In this document: positions 19,619-28,000 of the stretch, piece after piece
How positions within the stretch are numbered: position 1 is the first letter of the stretch
How the letters are laid out: every line of letters starts with the position of its first letter
Made by a program: the position numbers and the translations under genes
Source of the DNA: VRUE01 sp963730315
GTDB taxonomy: Bacteria; Actinomycetota; Thermoleophilia; Solirubrobacterales; 70-9
Direction: 5' to 3'
Length of the DNA: 64,000 bases
Assembly (NCBI GenBank): GCA_963730315.1
Contig: CAVSRD010000016.1
Coordinates: 1-64,000 of the forward strand
Notes under the pieces: model-generated
The model's database searches: none
Told to the model about the DNA's origin: nothing
Seen by the model: the letters and a program-made list of their open reading frames with translations, nothing else

Positions 19619-20558
19619 ATGCCGAAGAAGGGAAGTTCCCGCGCTTGCAGACCGACCGAGGCCGAGCGCGCCGCGAAGCGAGCGGCCGAGCGCGAGCTCA
19701 TGGCCGGCGCGATCGAGCAGCTGCGCACCAGCGAGGGCTGGCAGCGCTGGCTCGCGGTTCGCCGCCATTTCCACCGCTACAGCCTCCACAACCAGCTCCT
19801 GATCGCCCATCAGCGACCGGCCGCCAGCCGCGTCGCCGGCTTTCGCCAGTGGCTGAAGCTCGGCTACGCGGTGCAGAAGGGCGAGCACGGGATCTCGATC
19901 TGGGCGCCCTGCCCCCCGTCCAAGCGAGCGCTGCGCGAATGGAAGGAGGCGGGGGCCGATCCCGACGAGCGGCCCCGTACCTACTTCCGCCTCGTCCGCG
20001 TCTTCGATCGCTCCCAGGTTGCTCCACTGGCGGAGTTCCCCGGCGGCCCCGCCGTCCTCGACCCGCCCGGCCAGCCGATCGAGGGGGACGCCCTCGCCCA
20101 CCTGTTCCCGGCGCTGCGGGAGTTCGGAGCTTCGATCGGCTCGGCGATCCGCGTCGAGCGCATCCCCGGATCGGCCAAGGGCTACTACGACCCGCAGACC
20201 CGCGACATCGGCGTCGAAGCGCTCGGCGAGGACTACTCGGCGAACGCCCAGGTCGCGACCACGATCCACGAGCTCCTCTCACGCGCTGGTGCGATGCGAG
20301 CGCCGCGAGGAGGACCCGAAGCTCACCTACCGCGAGGAGGAGGTGGTGGTCGAGTGTGTCGCCTACTCCGTCTGCGCGAGCGCCGGGCTCGACATCGCCG
20401 GCGCCGCCGTCCCCTACATGGCCGTCTGGGGGGACGGCGCGGAGATCGAGCAATACGCCGGGCTGATCGACCGCCTCGCGCGCCGGCTCGAGGACGCGGT
20501 GCTGGCCGCTGCCCGCCCGGCCGGCGCCGAAGCGGAGATGGCGCTCGCAGCCGCCTGA
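19619..20558 (+). CDS. ArdC-like antirestriction protein (ssDNA-binding domain plus zincin), one frameshift
   Basis: About 312 residues. The N-terminal ArdC-type ssDNA-binding domain (about 30-125) includes WQRWLAVRRHFHRYSLHNQLLIA and FRQWLKLGYAVQKGEHGISIWAP. The C-terminal metallopeptidase-like region (about 190-290) carries TIHELSHAL, where HELSH is the zinc-binding HExxH. The frame changes inside this motif (20277, extra C); on the other side HALVRCERREEDPKLTYREEE continues to 20558. ArdC of plasmid pSA protects incoming DNA from restriction and relatives cluster in leading regions. Start ATG 19619 is set by GAGGAGC and replaces longer upstream options. Confidence 0.85.
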
Positions 20559-20562
20559 GCCA

Positions 20563-20623
20563 GCGGGGCCGGCCCGCTTGATTTTCGCACGCTGCGCGTG
20601 CGGGCGGGCCGGCACCGGCCCCG
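20563..20623 (+). promoter_or_regulatory. Leading-region long hairpin 5
   Basis: GCGGGGCCGGCCCGC (20563-20577) pairs with GCGGGCCGGCACCGGCCCCGC on the right; the apical stem is CGCACGC-TGC-GCGTGCG. SD GAAGGAG and ATG 20656 follow. Confidence 0.65.
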
Positions 20624-20655
20624 CATCGGCGGGGCCCCGACCGAAGGAGCCCGAG

Positions 20656-20862
20656 ATGGCCGACACTCTGATTTGCCCGACCCCGCCGCGGACCCCCGAT
20701 CGCCTCGCCGCGATCGGTGCCGAGGGCCGCCTGGCGGCCTACCACGACGGTGAGCTGACCCTTGCCGAGCTTCACGCCTGGGCGGCGCTCTACCCCGAGG
20801 AGGTGCCGCTCGTCAACGGAGAGTTGCCGTGGATCGTCGCGAGCCTCGCCGACCTCGACTGA
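20656..20862 (+). CDS. Small acidic protein, unknown function
   Basis: 68 residues: MADTLICPTPPRTPDRLAAI at the start, then GRLAAYHDGELTLAELHAWA and a C-terminal WIVASLADLD. It is acidic, with no signal or membrane segment and no family I recognise. The compact helical region with Trp and Tyr resembles small plasmid leading-region proteins (impression only). SD GAAGGAG 7 nt before ATG 20656 fixes the start. It lies directly behind hairpin 5 and before the first copy of the element promoter-like motif. Confidence 0.7.
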   Translation: MADTLICPTPPRTPDRLAAIGAEGRLAAYHDGELTLAELHAWAALYPEEVPLVNGELPWIVASLADLD

Positions 20863-20890
20863 GCGCCGCGCCGACCGGAGAGCCGGGCCA

Positions 20891-20920
20891 CCCGGTGCAA
20901 GAGGCCGTGTCGCTGGCCAG
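20891..20920 (+). promoter_or_regulatory. Element promoter-like motif, copy 1
   Basis: CCCGGTGCAA, 10 nt, CGCTGGCCAG. It points toward ATG 20963, 42 nt downstream. One of seven copies with invariant spacing. Confidence 0.75.
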
Positions 20921-20962
20921 TGACCGCATGGGAACCCAGCCCTTTGACTTTGGGAGACACCG

Positions 20963-21370
20963 ATGAAGGTTCTGCTGACAGAGAGTGCTGAGCGAATCAT
21001 CGCCGCCACCATCCTCACGGTGCCCGGCTGCGACTTCGGCGAGGCGGTGCTCGAAACCCTCTCCGGCGAGGGCTGCGCCGAAGGCGGCTTCGTCGCCGAG
21101 GCGATCGACCCCGTCGTCGCAACGGCGGTCCGCGCCGCCGCCAGGGAACGCCGTCATGCCGCCGTCACGCCGAGGGTTCTGTTCGAGGACCTGTGGTGGA
21201 TGGCGAGAGTCCTAGCCCCCTACGTGGTCGACTCGCGGATCCTGCTGCACCTCACCCCGACCGGCAGCGTCCTCGACGGCTCAAAGGCGACCCGAGTCGG
21301 CGCCTCGACAGAGCCGCAAGGACCGCGGAGCCGGTGCAAGGCGCTCTGCCGCCGGCCAGCGTCCTCATGA
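20963..21370 (+). CDS. Hypothetical protein, leading region
   Basis: 135 residues: MKVLLTESAERIIAATILTV, then FGEAVLETLSGEGCAEGGFV, and LFEDLWWMARVLAPYVVDSR near residue 85. No domain recognised. The C-terminal 30 residues overlap promoter-like motif copy 2 and may be non-native if an indel lies upstream. ATG 20963 has only a weak SD (GGGAGACACCG), and the gene follows promoter-like motif copy 1 by 42 nt, unlike its hairpin-led neighbours. Role unknown. Confidence 0.6.
   Translation: MKVLLTESAERIIAATILTVPGCDFGEAVLETLSGEGCAEGGFVAEAIDPVVATAVRAAARERRHAAVTPRVLFEDLWWMARVLAPYVVDSRILLHLTPTGSVLDGSKATRVGASTEPQGPRSRCKALCRRPASS
21330..21359 (+). promoter_or_regulatory. Element promoter-like motif, copy 2
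   Basis: GCCGGTGCAA, 10 nt, CGCCGGCCAG (one mismatch in the second half). It points toward ssb, 189 nt downstream, with hairpin 6 between them. Confidence 0.6.
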
Positions 21371-21412
21371 GCGCGATCCCAGGAGAGGCGCCCGATCGAC
21401 TCCCGCCAGGGT

Positions 21413-21504
21413 GGCACGCGCCGGGCGCGCTGCGGCCCCGCAAGCGGGGCTCCCTCGCCTCCGACATCCGTCTCCGGCTCGCTCCGCGCGCCCGGTCACG
21501 CGCC
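21413..21504 (+). promoter_or_regulatory. Leading-region long hairpin 6 (before ssb)
   Basis: GGCACGCGCCGGGCGCGC (21413-21430) pairs with GCGCGCCCGGTCACGCGCC (21486-21504); an inner CCCCGC-AA-GCGGGG stem sits in the loop. CAAAGGAGG and ATG 21549 follow. Confidence 0.65.
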
Positions 21505-21548
21505 CTACCTGGGGTCGTCAACCGACCACCTCTCAAAGGAGGCTCCAA

Positions 21549-21989
21549 ATGGCAGCAAGCAACGTCAACGTCGTCGTCATCACCGGCAACCTGACCCGCG
21601 ATCCCGAGCTCCGCCACACCGGCGGCGGGACCCCGGTCTGCGACATGCGGGTGGCGGTCAACGGCCGTCGCAAGGACCAAAGCGGCGAGTGGGTCGACAA
21701 GCCCAACTTCTTCGACGTCACCGTCTGGGGAGCGCACGGCGAGAGCTGCGCGACCTACCTGGCCAAGGGCCGGCCGGTGGCGATCGAAGGGCGCCTGGAC
21801 TGGCGCGAGTGGGAGGCCAAAGACGGCAGCGGCAAGCGCCAGGCGGTGCAGATCGTCGCCAACACCGTCCAGTTCCTCGGCAATGGCGAGGGGAAGAAGG
21901 CAAAGGCCGAGGACGGTTCTGAGCCCGACAGCTCGGACTTCGCTGGCGCCGCCGCCGGAGTCGCTGGCGAAGACGACATCCCGTTCTAG
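21549..21989 (+). CDS. ssb: Single-stranded DNA-binding protein
   Basis: 146 residues. The OB-fold begins NVNVVVITGNLTRDPELRHT and continues CDMRVAVNGRR, FFDVTVWGAHGESCATYLAK, PVAIEGRLDWREWE, matching bacterial SSB through about residue 112. A short acidic linker ends in DDIPF, the C-terminal tip that binds partner proteins. An element-borne SSB coats the incoming T-strand and counters the SOS response, as for plasmid ssb genes (family knowledge). SD AAAGGAGG is 7 nt before ATG 21549. A strong terminator follows. Confidence 0.95.
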   Translation: MAASNVNVVVITGNLTRDPELRHTGGGTPVCDMRVAVNGRRKDQSGEWVDKPNFFDVTVWGAHGESCATYLAKGRPVAIEGRLDWREWEAKDGSGKRQAVQIVANTVQFLGNGEGKKAKAEDGSEPDSSDFAGAAAGVAGEDDIPF

Positions 21990-22007
21990 AGCAAGCAGCA
22001 CCGAGGA

Positions 22008-22037
22008 GACGGCGCCCGCCACCAGGCGGGCGCCGTC
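22008..22037 (+). terminator. Terminator after ssb
   Basis: Perfect 13-bp stem (GACGGCGCCCGCC with GGCGGGCGCCGTC) and loop ACCA, 19 nt after the ssb stop, followed by TTCGTCTT. It also lies between convergent transcription units. Confidence 0.8.
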
Positions 22038-22127
22038 TTCGTCTTGGTCGGCTCGCTGGGCGGCATCGCCGGTCTGCCCGTTCGCCGGCAGGGGCAAGGC
22101 TGTCGCAGGAGCCGCCCGGCGAGTCCA

Positions 22128-22454
22128 TCAGGCCCGCCCTCCGATCCACCGAAGCATCGACGGACTGAGGGGCGCGGAGAACACGAACGCCCCCCTCCTG
22201 CCTTCGATCCCCGGAACCCAGGCGATCCCCTCAAGCAGGCTCGACTCGGGGACGTTGATGGTCTGGGCGACCTTGATCAGCGTCTCGACGCCCGGCACCC
22301 GCTGGCCCTGCTCCAGCAGCCCGACCTCGGTCCGGTGGACCGCCGCGCCTCTCGCCACCTCTTCCTGGCTCATCGCCGCCCACCTGCGGCAGCGCCGCAG
22401 GTTCTCGCCGAGGTGGCGGCCAAGCTCCTCGTTTCTGGTCTTGCCGGCCCCCAT
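22128..22454 (-). CDS. XRE-family helix-turn-helix regulator
   Basis: 108 residues with a Cro/CI-type HTH at about 8-64: LGRHLGENLRRCRRWAAMSQ, EEVARGAAVHRTEVGLLEQG, QRVPGVETLIKVAQTINVPE. Start ATG 22454 overlaps the stop of the upstream winged-helix gene (TGATG). A minus-strand regulatory pair inside an otherwise plus-strand leading region suggests a lysogeny-style switch. The C-terminal 30 residues have no recognised domain. Repressor or activator role unknown. Confidence 0.85.
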   Translation of the reverse strand: MGAGKTRNEELGRHLGENLRRCRRWAAMSQEEVARGAAVHRTEVGLLEQGQRVPGVETLIKVAQTINVPESSLLEGIAWVPGIEGRRGAFVFSAPLSPSMLRWIGGRA

Positions 22455-22733
22455 CAGCCCAGCTCCAGGGCGTGGAAGTGGAGCGCGGAGCGGGTCGGGG
22501 AGACCAGCTCGCCGTCGACGCGGATGAGGCCGAAGCCGCGTCAACTCCCGAGCCGCGCGGGCAATCGCGTCCCTCTCGGCGAAGTCCTCCGCGTGGAGGG
22601 CGGACGCGATCTCGGGGACGGTCAGCTGGATCGGGTGCTCGTCCAACAGGAACTCGAGGACGACACGTTCGGTTCGCAGGTCGGCGGAAACCGTGGTCTC
22701 CGCGCAGCTGCGCGTAGGGTCTTCGGTAGCCAT
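22454..22733 (-). CDS. Small winged-helix-like protein, one frameshift
   Basis: About 92 residues: MATEDPTRSCAETTVSADLR, VVLEFLLDEHPIQLTVPEIA, SALHAEDFAERDAIARAARE and, after an extra base near 22540, FGLIRVDGELVSPTRSALHF ending ALELG. The helix-helix-wing pattern (LTVPEIASAL then ARELTRFGLI) resembles small winged-helix regulators. Its stop overlaps the XRE start. No close family is recognised. Confidence 0.6.
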
Positions 22734-22855
22734 GAGGAGGTCTGTTCTCCTTGTGGTCAGGCGGCCCGCTCGCGTCACAAGCGCGGCGGGTCGCCGCTTT
22801 TGTCGGATCGAGTCCTACGGTAGCACCGCTGTCGGTCTTCTTCCTACAGCGGCGC

Positions 22856-23053
22856 CTACTTCCCTTTGAGGATGTGGTGCACCGTCGACCAGTGAAGGTC
22901 GACCCCCTCGCCGATCTCGCGCAGCGACAGTCCGGCCTTCTGCGCCTTCTCGAATCCCTTGCGCCGGTCATCGCGGGCCTTCGCGATGTTGCGCTCGTAG
23001 TCCGCCTGCGCTTTCTGGGCGGCGCGGAGTCCCTGCTCCTTGCGATCGTCCAT
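22856..23053 (-). CDS. Small helix-turn-helix protein
   Basis: 65 residues. The N-terminal half is a charged helix (KEQGLRAAQKAQADYERNIA) and the C-terminal half is an HTH: AGLSLREIGEGVDLHWSTVH ending HILKGK. The layout resembles resolvase-type or sigma-like small DNA-binding proteins. Start ATG 23053. It lies upstream of the winged-helix/XRE pair on the same strand and probably belongs to the same regulatory unit. Confidence 0.75.
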   Translation of the reverse strand: MDDRKEQGLRAAQKAQADYERNIAKARDDRRKGFEKAQKAGLSLREIGEGVDLHWSTVHHILKGK

Positions 23054-23130
23054 CGTCGCGCAGCCTAGACCGAAGCGCCTCTTTCCCCGTCCTCGACGGG
23101 GCGGGTCGTCGTGACCTTGGCGGTCGCGGA

Positions 23131-23262
23131 GCCTCTTGCTGACTTGCTTTCAGCCTAGCCCGGGCATCCCCCCGCGCAAGGTCGCTTCGCTCCCTTCCCC
23201 TCGCTGCGCTCGGTGCGCGGGGGTCTGTCCCGGGCTTTTCGGCTGGCAAGTCAGCAAGAGGC
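23131..23262 (+). promoter_or_regulatory. Leading-region long hairpin 7
   Basis: Left arm GCCTCTTGCTGACTTGC (from 23131) pairs with GCAAGTCAGCAAGAGGC (to 23262). Nested GCCCGGG/CCCGGGC and CCCCCGCGC/GCGCGGGGG stems lie inside. GAGAGGAGC and ATG 23291 follow. The core 23151-23272 is nearly identical to 24281-24403. Confidence 0.7.
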
Positions 23263-23290
23263 CGAGCGGCCCAACGAGAGGAGCGAGCAG

Positions 23291-23659
23291 ATGAGGACCG
23301 AGCGAAGCGCAGGAGGCGTGCAGGACGAGGCAGCCGTGATGCGGACGTTCGTCAGGGGCAGGGTGGCGCGCAAGCCGGAGTTCTCCCAGACGATGCGAAG
23401 GAGTCGGCGTCTGCCGGATCGTCGTGATCGGCGAGGCACGGGGGCCGGCGAGCAGGCCGCCGAAGGTCTCCCTCTACATCGGGGAGGGGGGCGAGCTGCG
23501 CGAGCCGACGAAGCCCGGCGGTGTGCCTTCAACCTCACCGAGGGCGACCTGATCCAGGCGGTGGGGGACATCGGCCCCGAGCGCCCGGAGGCGAAGCGGC
23601 AGGAGGTCGTGGTGAGCGAGCCGGTGCGGCTGCGGGCGCGGATGGCGGTGGCGGCGTGA
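23291..23659 (+). CDS. Small OB-fold-like protein, two frameshifts
   Basis: About 122 residues if frames are joined: MRTERSAGGVQDEAAV, MRTFVRGRVARKPEFSQT, then in a shifted frame GVGVCRIVVIGEARGP and KVSLYIGEGGELREPTKPGG, returning to CAFNLTEGDLIQAVGDIGPE and SEPVRLRARMAVAA. The alternating beta pattern (VRGRVARKPEF, CRIVVIGEA, VSLYIGEG, LTEGDLIQAVG) resembles a second SSB-like OB fold. ATG 23339 is an alternative start. It overlaps the next gene (GTGA). Function uncertain; the position supports ssDNA handling. Confidence 0.5.
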   Translation: MRTERSAGGVQDEAAVMRTFVRGRVARKPEFSQTMRRSRRLPDRRDRRGTGAGEQAAEGLPLHRGGGRAARADEARRCAFNLTEGDLIQAVGDIGPERPEAKRQEVVVSEPVRLRARMAVAA

Positions 23660-24006
23660 AGGCCGCCCCGCAGCTTGTCCTGTTCTGCGGCTCGCGCGAG
23701 TGGACCGACCGCGAGCGGATCCGCCGCGACCTTGAATCGCTGCCGCCCGACTCGGTCGTGATCGAGGGAGGCGCCCGCGGCGCTGATCGCATCGCCCGCG
23801 AGGAGGCGGCGGCTCTCGGCTTCCACGTCGCCACGGTGCGGGCGCTCTGGGACTGCTACGGCCGCTCTGCCGGCTACCGTCGCAACGAAGCGATGGCGCG
23901 GCTGCGGCCCGACTTCGTCTACGCCTACCCGCTGGGCGACTCGCCCGGCACCCGGCAGATGATGAGCATCGCCGAACGCGAGTGCATCCAGGTTCGCGAG
24001 GCGTAG
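23656..24006 (+). CDS. SLOG-domain protein (DUF2493/YspA-like)
   Basis: 116 residues from GTG 23656, which overlaps the upstream stop. Rossmann-like SLOG features are QLVLFCGSREWTDRERI (GSR nucleotide motif), VVIEGGARGADRIAREEAAA (GGARGAD) and FVYAYPLGDSPGTRQMM. DUF2493 proteins share the fold of DprA and of nucleotide-sensing SLOG proteins and are common on mobile elements. A second SLOG-type fold in the same module as DprA is notable. Likely role: binding a nucleotide ligand or nucleic acid; otherwise unknown. Confidence 0.82.
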   Translation: MKAAPQLVLFCGSREWTDRERIRRDLESLPPDSVVIEGGARGADRIAREEAAALGFHVATVRALWDCYGRSAGYRRNEAMARLRPDFVYAYPLGDSPGTRQMMSIAERECIQVREA

Positions 24007-24014
24007 GCGCCCAC

Positions 24015-24045
24015 CCTCGCCCGCCGCTCAGGGCGGCGGGCGAGG
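24015..24045 (+). terminator. Hairpin after SLOG gene
   Basis: CCTCGCCCGCCGC pairs with GCGGCGGGCGAGG, 9 nt after the stop. A second hairpin follows at 24080. Confidence 0.6.
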
Positions 24046-24079
24046 TCACCTGACCGCGCGCGACTCGCTCCTCAGGAAA

Positions 24080-24103
24080 GGCCCCGGCCTCACGGCCGGG
24101 GCC
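24080..24103 (+). terminator. Intrinsic-terminator-like hairpin
   Basis: GGCCCCGGCC pairs with GGCCGGGGCC around TCAC, preceded by AAA and followed by GTTCCTTT, the most classical terminator shape in the left module. With the first hairpin it isolates the 23.3-24.0 kb genes. The rest of 24104-24247 holds nothing I recognise. Confidence 0.75.
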
Positions 24104-24247
24104 GTTCCTTTGGGCTGACGCCCAGGCGGAGAACGGACCCGCCCTGCGGGCGGGAGCAGCTGCGGTGAGGGGCGATCTCCTGCGCGCCGCGCTGGCGGTT
24201 CCCGCTATCGCTCGTCGTCCCATACACCTGAGCGCCGTTCCGCCGTC

Positions 24248-24408
24248 TCATCGGCCGCTCGGCCTCTTTCTGACTTTCCTCAGCCTAGCCCGGGCATCCC
24301 CCCGCGCAAGGTCGCTTCGCTCCCTTCCCCTCGCTGCGCTCGGTGCGCGGGGGTCTGTCCCGGGCTTCTCGGCTGGTCAAGTCAGCAAGAGGCCGAGCGG
24401 CCGATGAG
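24248..24408 (+). promoter_or_regulatory. Leading-region long hairpin 8
   Basis: The largest of the series. TCATCGGCCGCTCGGCCTCT (24248 on) pairs with AGAGGCCGAGCGGCCGATGA ending at 24408; inside are CAGCC/GGCTGG, GCCCGGG/CCCGGGC and CCCCCGCGC/GCGCGGGGG. GAGAGGAGCGGGCAG leads to ATG 24421. Confidence 0.75.
24281..24403 (+). repeat. Near-identical direct copy of 23151-23272
   Basis: About 120 nt, differing from 23151-23272 by a couple of bases only. Both copies form the core of a leading-region hairpin in front of a small gene, so a whole regulatory leader was duplicated. Confidence 0.9.
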
Positions 24409-24420
24409 AGGAGCGGGCAG

Positions 24421-24648
24421 ATGAAGGCGAAGCAGTCGAGCGTCCCCTACAAGCGGACCGATCGCGACGAAGCCGTCGCCTGGAGGTTGATCGACGCCGA
24501 GTGGCCGGAGGTCGCCGGCGGCGTGCTCGACGAGGGCGTGGACGCGGCGACCGAGCGAGTCCGGCGCTGGCGGGCCGAGGGCGGAGTCGAGCGCCACCGC
24601 GACGCCGACGAACTCCTCGACATCCTCACCCGGCCGGTCCTCGAGTAG
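24421..24648 (+). CDS. Small hypothetical protein, leading region
   Basis: 75 residues: MKAKQSSVPYKRTDRDEAVA, WRLIDAEWPEVAGGVLDEGV, then ERVRRWRAEGGVERHRDADE and LLDILTRPVLE. Soluble, acidic and helical, with no recognised family. SD GAGAGGAG and hairpin 8 mark it as a real, strongly translated gene. It is the last gene before the putative transfer origin, so it would be among the first DNA to enter a recipient. Confidence 0.7.
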   Translation: MKAKQSSVPYKRTDRDEAVAWRLIDAEWPEVAGGVLDEGVDAATERVRRWRAEGGVERHRDADELLDILTRPVLE

Positions 24649-24995
24649 CCCGAGCGCCCCGCTCCTCGAGCCGGGCGCTCGGGCCAAGGGCGACCGCCGC
24701 CGGCGATCGCCACGACCAGCGCCGCTGCGCGCGGCGAGGACCGCCGCGCGGGCTGGCGCCCGCCGCGCGGTCCTCGCCCCGACCCACAAATCCAGCCAGG
24801 CCAAGCAGCCAAACGAAAAGTCATCCAGGCAAAGCCATGAAGTCAGGCAGAAGCCAGCCAGCCGCAAGGCAGAACCCGAGTCAGAGCTCAGAAGCCCAGC
24901 CAGAGCCAGGCAAGGCAGGCAAGAGGCAGGCAGCTCAAGCCATAGTCAGAGACCAACCCAAGCAGGACGACACACTACGGACTGTCCAGTCCCAC
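24649..24995. other. Gene-free stretch upstream of relaxase, candidate oriT region
   Basis: About 350 nt between the small gene at 24421 and the relaxase. It holds an imperfect inverted repeat (24734-24753 with 24758-24777) and then about 200 nt of unusually A/C/G-rich, T-poor sequence with many short repeats of AGCCAG, CAGGCA and AAGCCA. The composition differs sharply from both neighbours. Transfer origins of MobF systems often lie next to the relaxase gene and carry inverted repeats and iterons, so this is the best candidate; no nic site can be named. Confidence 0.45.
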
Positions 24996-25024
24996 CCGGT
25001 GCAAGGGCCGCTCACGCTGGCCAA
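24995..25024 (+). promoter_or_regulatory. Element promoter-like motif, copy 3 (relaxase)
   Basis: CCCGGTGCAA, 10 nt, CGCTGGCCAA, ending 7 nt before GTG 25032 and 16 nt before GTG 25041. If it is a promoter, the relaxase mRNA would be leaderless or nearly so. Confidence 0.75.
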
Positions 25025-25040
25025 GGGGGGCGTGGTCGGA

Positions 25041-28000
25041 GTGACGAAGATCGGCGCCCGCAACGCGGGCTACTGGCTCGCCGCGGTGCGCGACGGCGAG
25101 GAGGACTACTACACCAAGCCCGGCGAGGCTCCCGGCTACTGGCTCGGCTCGCTGGCCGACGAGCTCGGCCTCGAAGGCCAGGTCGACGGCGAGCACTATG
25201 GCGCGATCCTTGCCGGTCAAGATCCCCTCAGCGGAAAGTCGCTGGTCGCCCGACCCCAGCGGCGGACCTACACCGACGCCGAGGGACGAGAGCGCAAATC
25301 AGAGCCGACGCTTGGCTATGACATCCGCTTCTCGGCGCCCAAGTCGGTCTCGCTGGTCTGGGCGATCGGCTCGCCTGAGATCCGCGCGGAGGTGTTGGAG
25401 ATCCACGCCGAAGCGGTCGCCGCCGGCATCGGCTATCTGGAGCGGACCGCCTGCTGGGTCGCCCGCGGCGAGGGAGGAAAGCGCCTGGAGCCCGGCGAGG
25501 GATTCGTCGCGATGGGCTTTCTGCATCGCTCCTCGCGGGCAGGCGACCCCGCCCTGCACACCCACGTCGTCACCTCCAACATGACCCGGGCACTATCGGA
25601 TGGCAAGTGGCTCTCACTCGCCAACCCAAAGCGAACCTCGCCGCTCCTGCGCGAGGCGAAGGCGGCCGGCCACGTCTACCAGGCGGTCCTCCGCGACAGG
25701 GTGACGCGCCGGCTCGGCCTCGAGTGGGGGGAGGTCACCAACGGCTACGCGGACCTGCGCTGCTTCGGCCGCGCGGAGATCGAGCACTTCTCCAAGCGAC
25801 GGGCGGAGATCGTCGAGCGGCTGGCCGAGCTCGGAATCAACACCGCTGCGGCGGCCGAAGTCGCCGCCTACCGGACCCGCGAAGCCAAGGACTACGGCGT
25901 CAGCTTCGACAACCAGCGCGCCGACTGGATCGCCCGGGCGGCCGAGTTCGGTGTCAGCGAGCAGTCGATCGCCCGCTCGGTCGCGGGCGCGCGCGCCCGC
26001 GCGCCGCATCGGATCGCGGGCGCCGACGTCGACGCCGCACTGGCCGACCTCGAGGACCATCACAGCCACTTCGATCGCCGCGACCTGCTCTGCTCACTGG
26101 CGAGCCAGCTGCGCGAGGGCGCCGGCGCCGAGGCCCTCGAGGGAGCGGTGGCCGAGCTATTGGCGAGCGGCAAGGTGGTCGAGATCCATCGCGGAAGCGA
26201 GCCGCTCGGCGCCTCCTACTTCACGACGCCGCGGCTGTGGGAGATGGAGCAGCGAATGGTGGACGCGGCGGTCGCGGGAATCGACGCCGGCGCCGCTCGA
26301 ATCGACGAGGCGACGCTTGCCGCCGTCCTCGCCCGCCATCGCTACCTCGGCGCCGAGCAGGCCGAGATGGTTCGCCGGCTGACCACCGGCGGCGAGCGGA
26401 TCGTCGCCGTCGCGGCGCTGCCCGGCACCGGCAAGACGACCGCGCTGAAGGCGGCGGCTGAGGGCTGGGCGGCAGGCGGATTCCGCGGCATCGGCGTCTC
26501 CACCGCCCGCAGCGCGACCAACGAGATCCAGGATGTCGGCCTGCCGGCGACCTCGATCGCGAAGCTCCTGATGCTCACCGCCGAGCGGGTAGAGCGGGGG
26601 CTGGAGCCGCTGCCGCCCGGCGCGGTGATCGTCGTAGACGAGGCGAGCGCGATGTCGACGCCGCACGCCGCCGCGCTGCTGCGCCTGGTCGAGCGCTGCG
26701 AGGGCAAGCTGGTGCTGATCGGCGACCCGCACCAGATCGGCGCGGTTGGGCCGGGCGGCATCTACGGCCATCTTGCGCGGCGGCTGGAGACGATCGAGCT
26801 GACTGAGATCCGCCGCCAGCGTGAGGAGGTCGACCGCGAGATCGTGCGGCTCGCCCACGAGGGCCGTGGCTCGGACGCGCTCGACGTGCTCGCGGCCAAC
26901 GAGCGGCTGCGGATCGCCGAGAGCCACGAGGATGCGCTCGACGCGCTGGCGCTCGACTGGCACCGGCGCTTTGCTGTCGGCGAGGATGCGGTGATGGTGG
27001 CGCGCAGGAACGGCGACGTCGAGCGCCTGAACGAAGCGGCACGGGAGTTCCGTCGCGGACGCGGGGAACTCGGCGAGAGCATGCTCCTCGCCGGCCAGGA
27101 ATTCAACGTCGGCGACCGGGTGATGACCAGGGTCAACACCCCGGAGGTCTCCAACCGCGAGCGCTGGGAGGTGATCGGCGTCGATCGCGGCGATGGCAGC
27201 CTCACCCTGCGTCGGCTTGGCGGCGAGGAGGGCGGCGCGATACTCGGACGCGAGTACCTGCGCCGCTCGACGCCCGAGGGCGACCCCGCGATCCAGCACG
27301 CCTACGCGCTCACCACTTACGCCGCTCAGGGCAAGACCTTCGATGAGAGCTTCGTCCTGCTCGACCCGGGGATCAGCCGCGAGGACTTCGTCGTCGCGAT
27401 CTCCCGCGCCCGCGGGCAGACGGTCGCCTATGGTGTCGCCGCGGACGAGCTGAGCGACGCCGATCTCGGTCCCGGCAGGCGCGAGATCGTCGACCCGCTG
27501 CACGACCTGCGAGCGGGCGCCGAGCGGGTGGCGAGCGAGTACGCCGCGAGCGAGGTCGACGCGCGCAAGCGCCTGGAGTCCCTGGGGGCGATCGAGCTCG
27601 CTCGTCGGCGGGTCGAGCTGGAGCGGGCGCTGGCCGAGGCCGAGTTGCCTTCTCCGGCGGCCGAGCGCGTTGCTGCCTTGGACAAGCGGATCGCCGCCGC
27701 GAAGGCGCGCTTGGAGGCGCTGAGGACCGAACGCGCGGGCACGGCCGACCGCAGTGTGCGCGAGCGGATCGCGAGCCTCGGGCGCCAAGGGGCCAGCCAG
27801 CTCGGCCGTCTGGAAGCCGAGCGAGCGGAGCATGCCGGCGACGCCGCGGCCGAGGCGCCGCCGGCGGCACGCAAGGCGGAGACGCGCTTCGAGCTGCGCC
27901 TGGTCGAGGAGCGGATGCTGCACCTGCGCCGGCTTCAGGTCGCCGCCGAGCGCCTTGCCCCGACGCGGCCGACCCTCGAGGCGCTGGGTCCCTACCCGAA

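Noticed and set aside
23151..24403. CRISPR-like or IS-like reading of the duplicated 120-nt unit
   Set aside because: Only two copies, no regular spacers, no transposase; both fold into leader hairpins before SD sequences.
16396..24408. Leading-region hairpins as simple terminators
   Set aside because: They sit directly before SD sequences and start codons rather than after stops, and separate terminator-like hairpins exist after parB, ssb and the SLOG gene.
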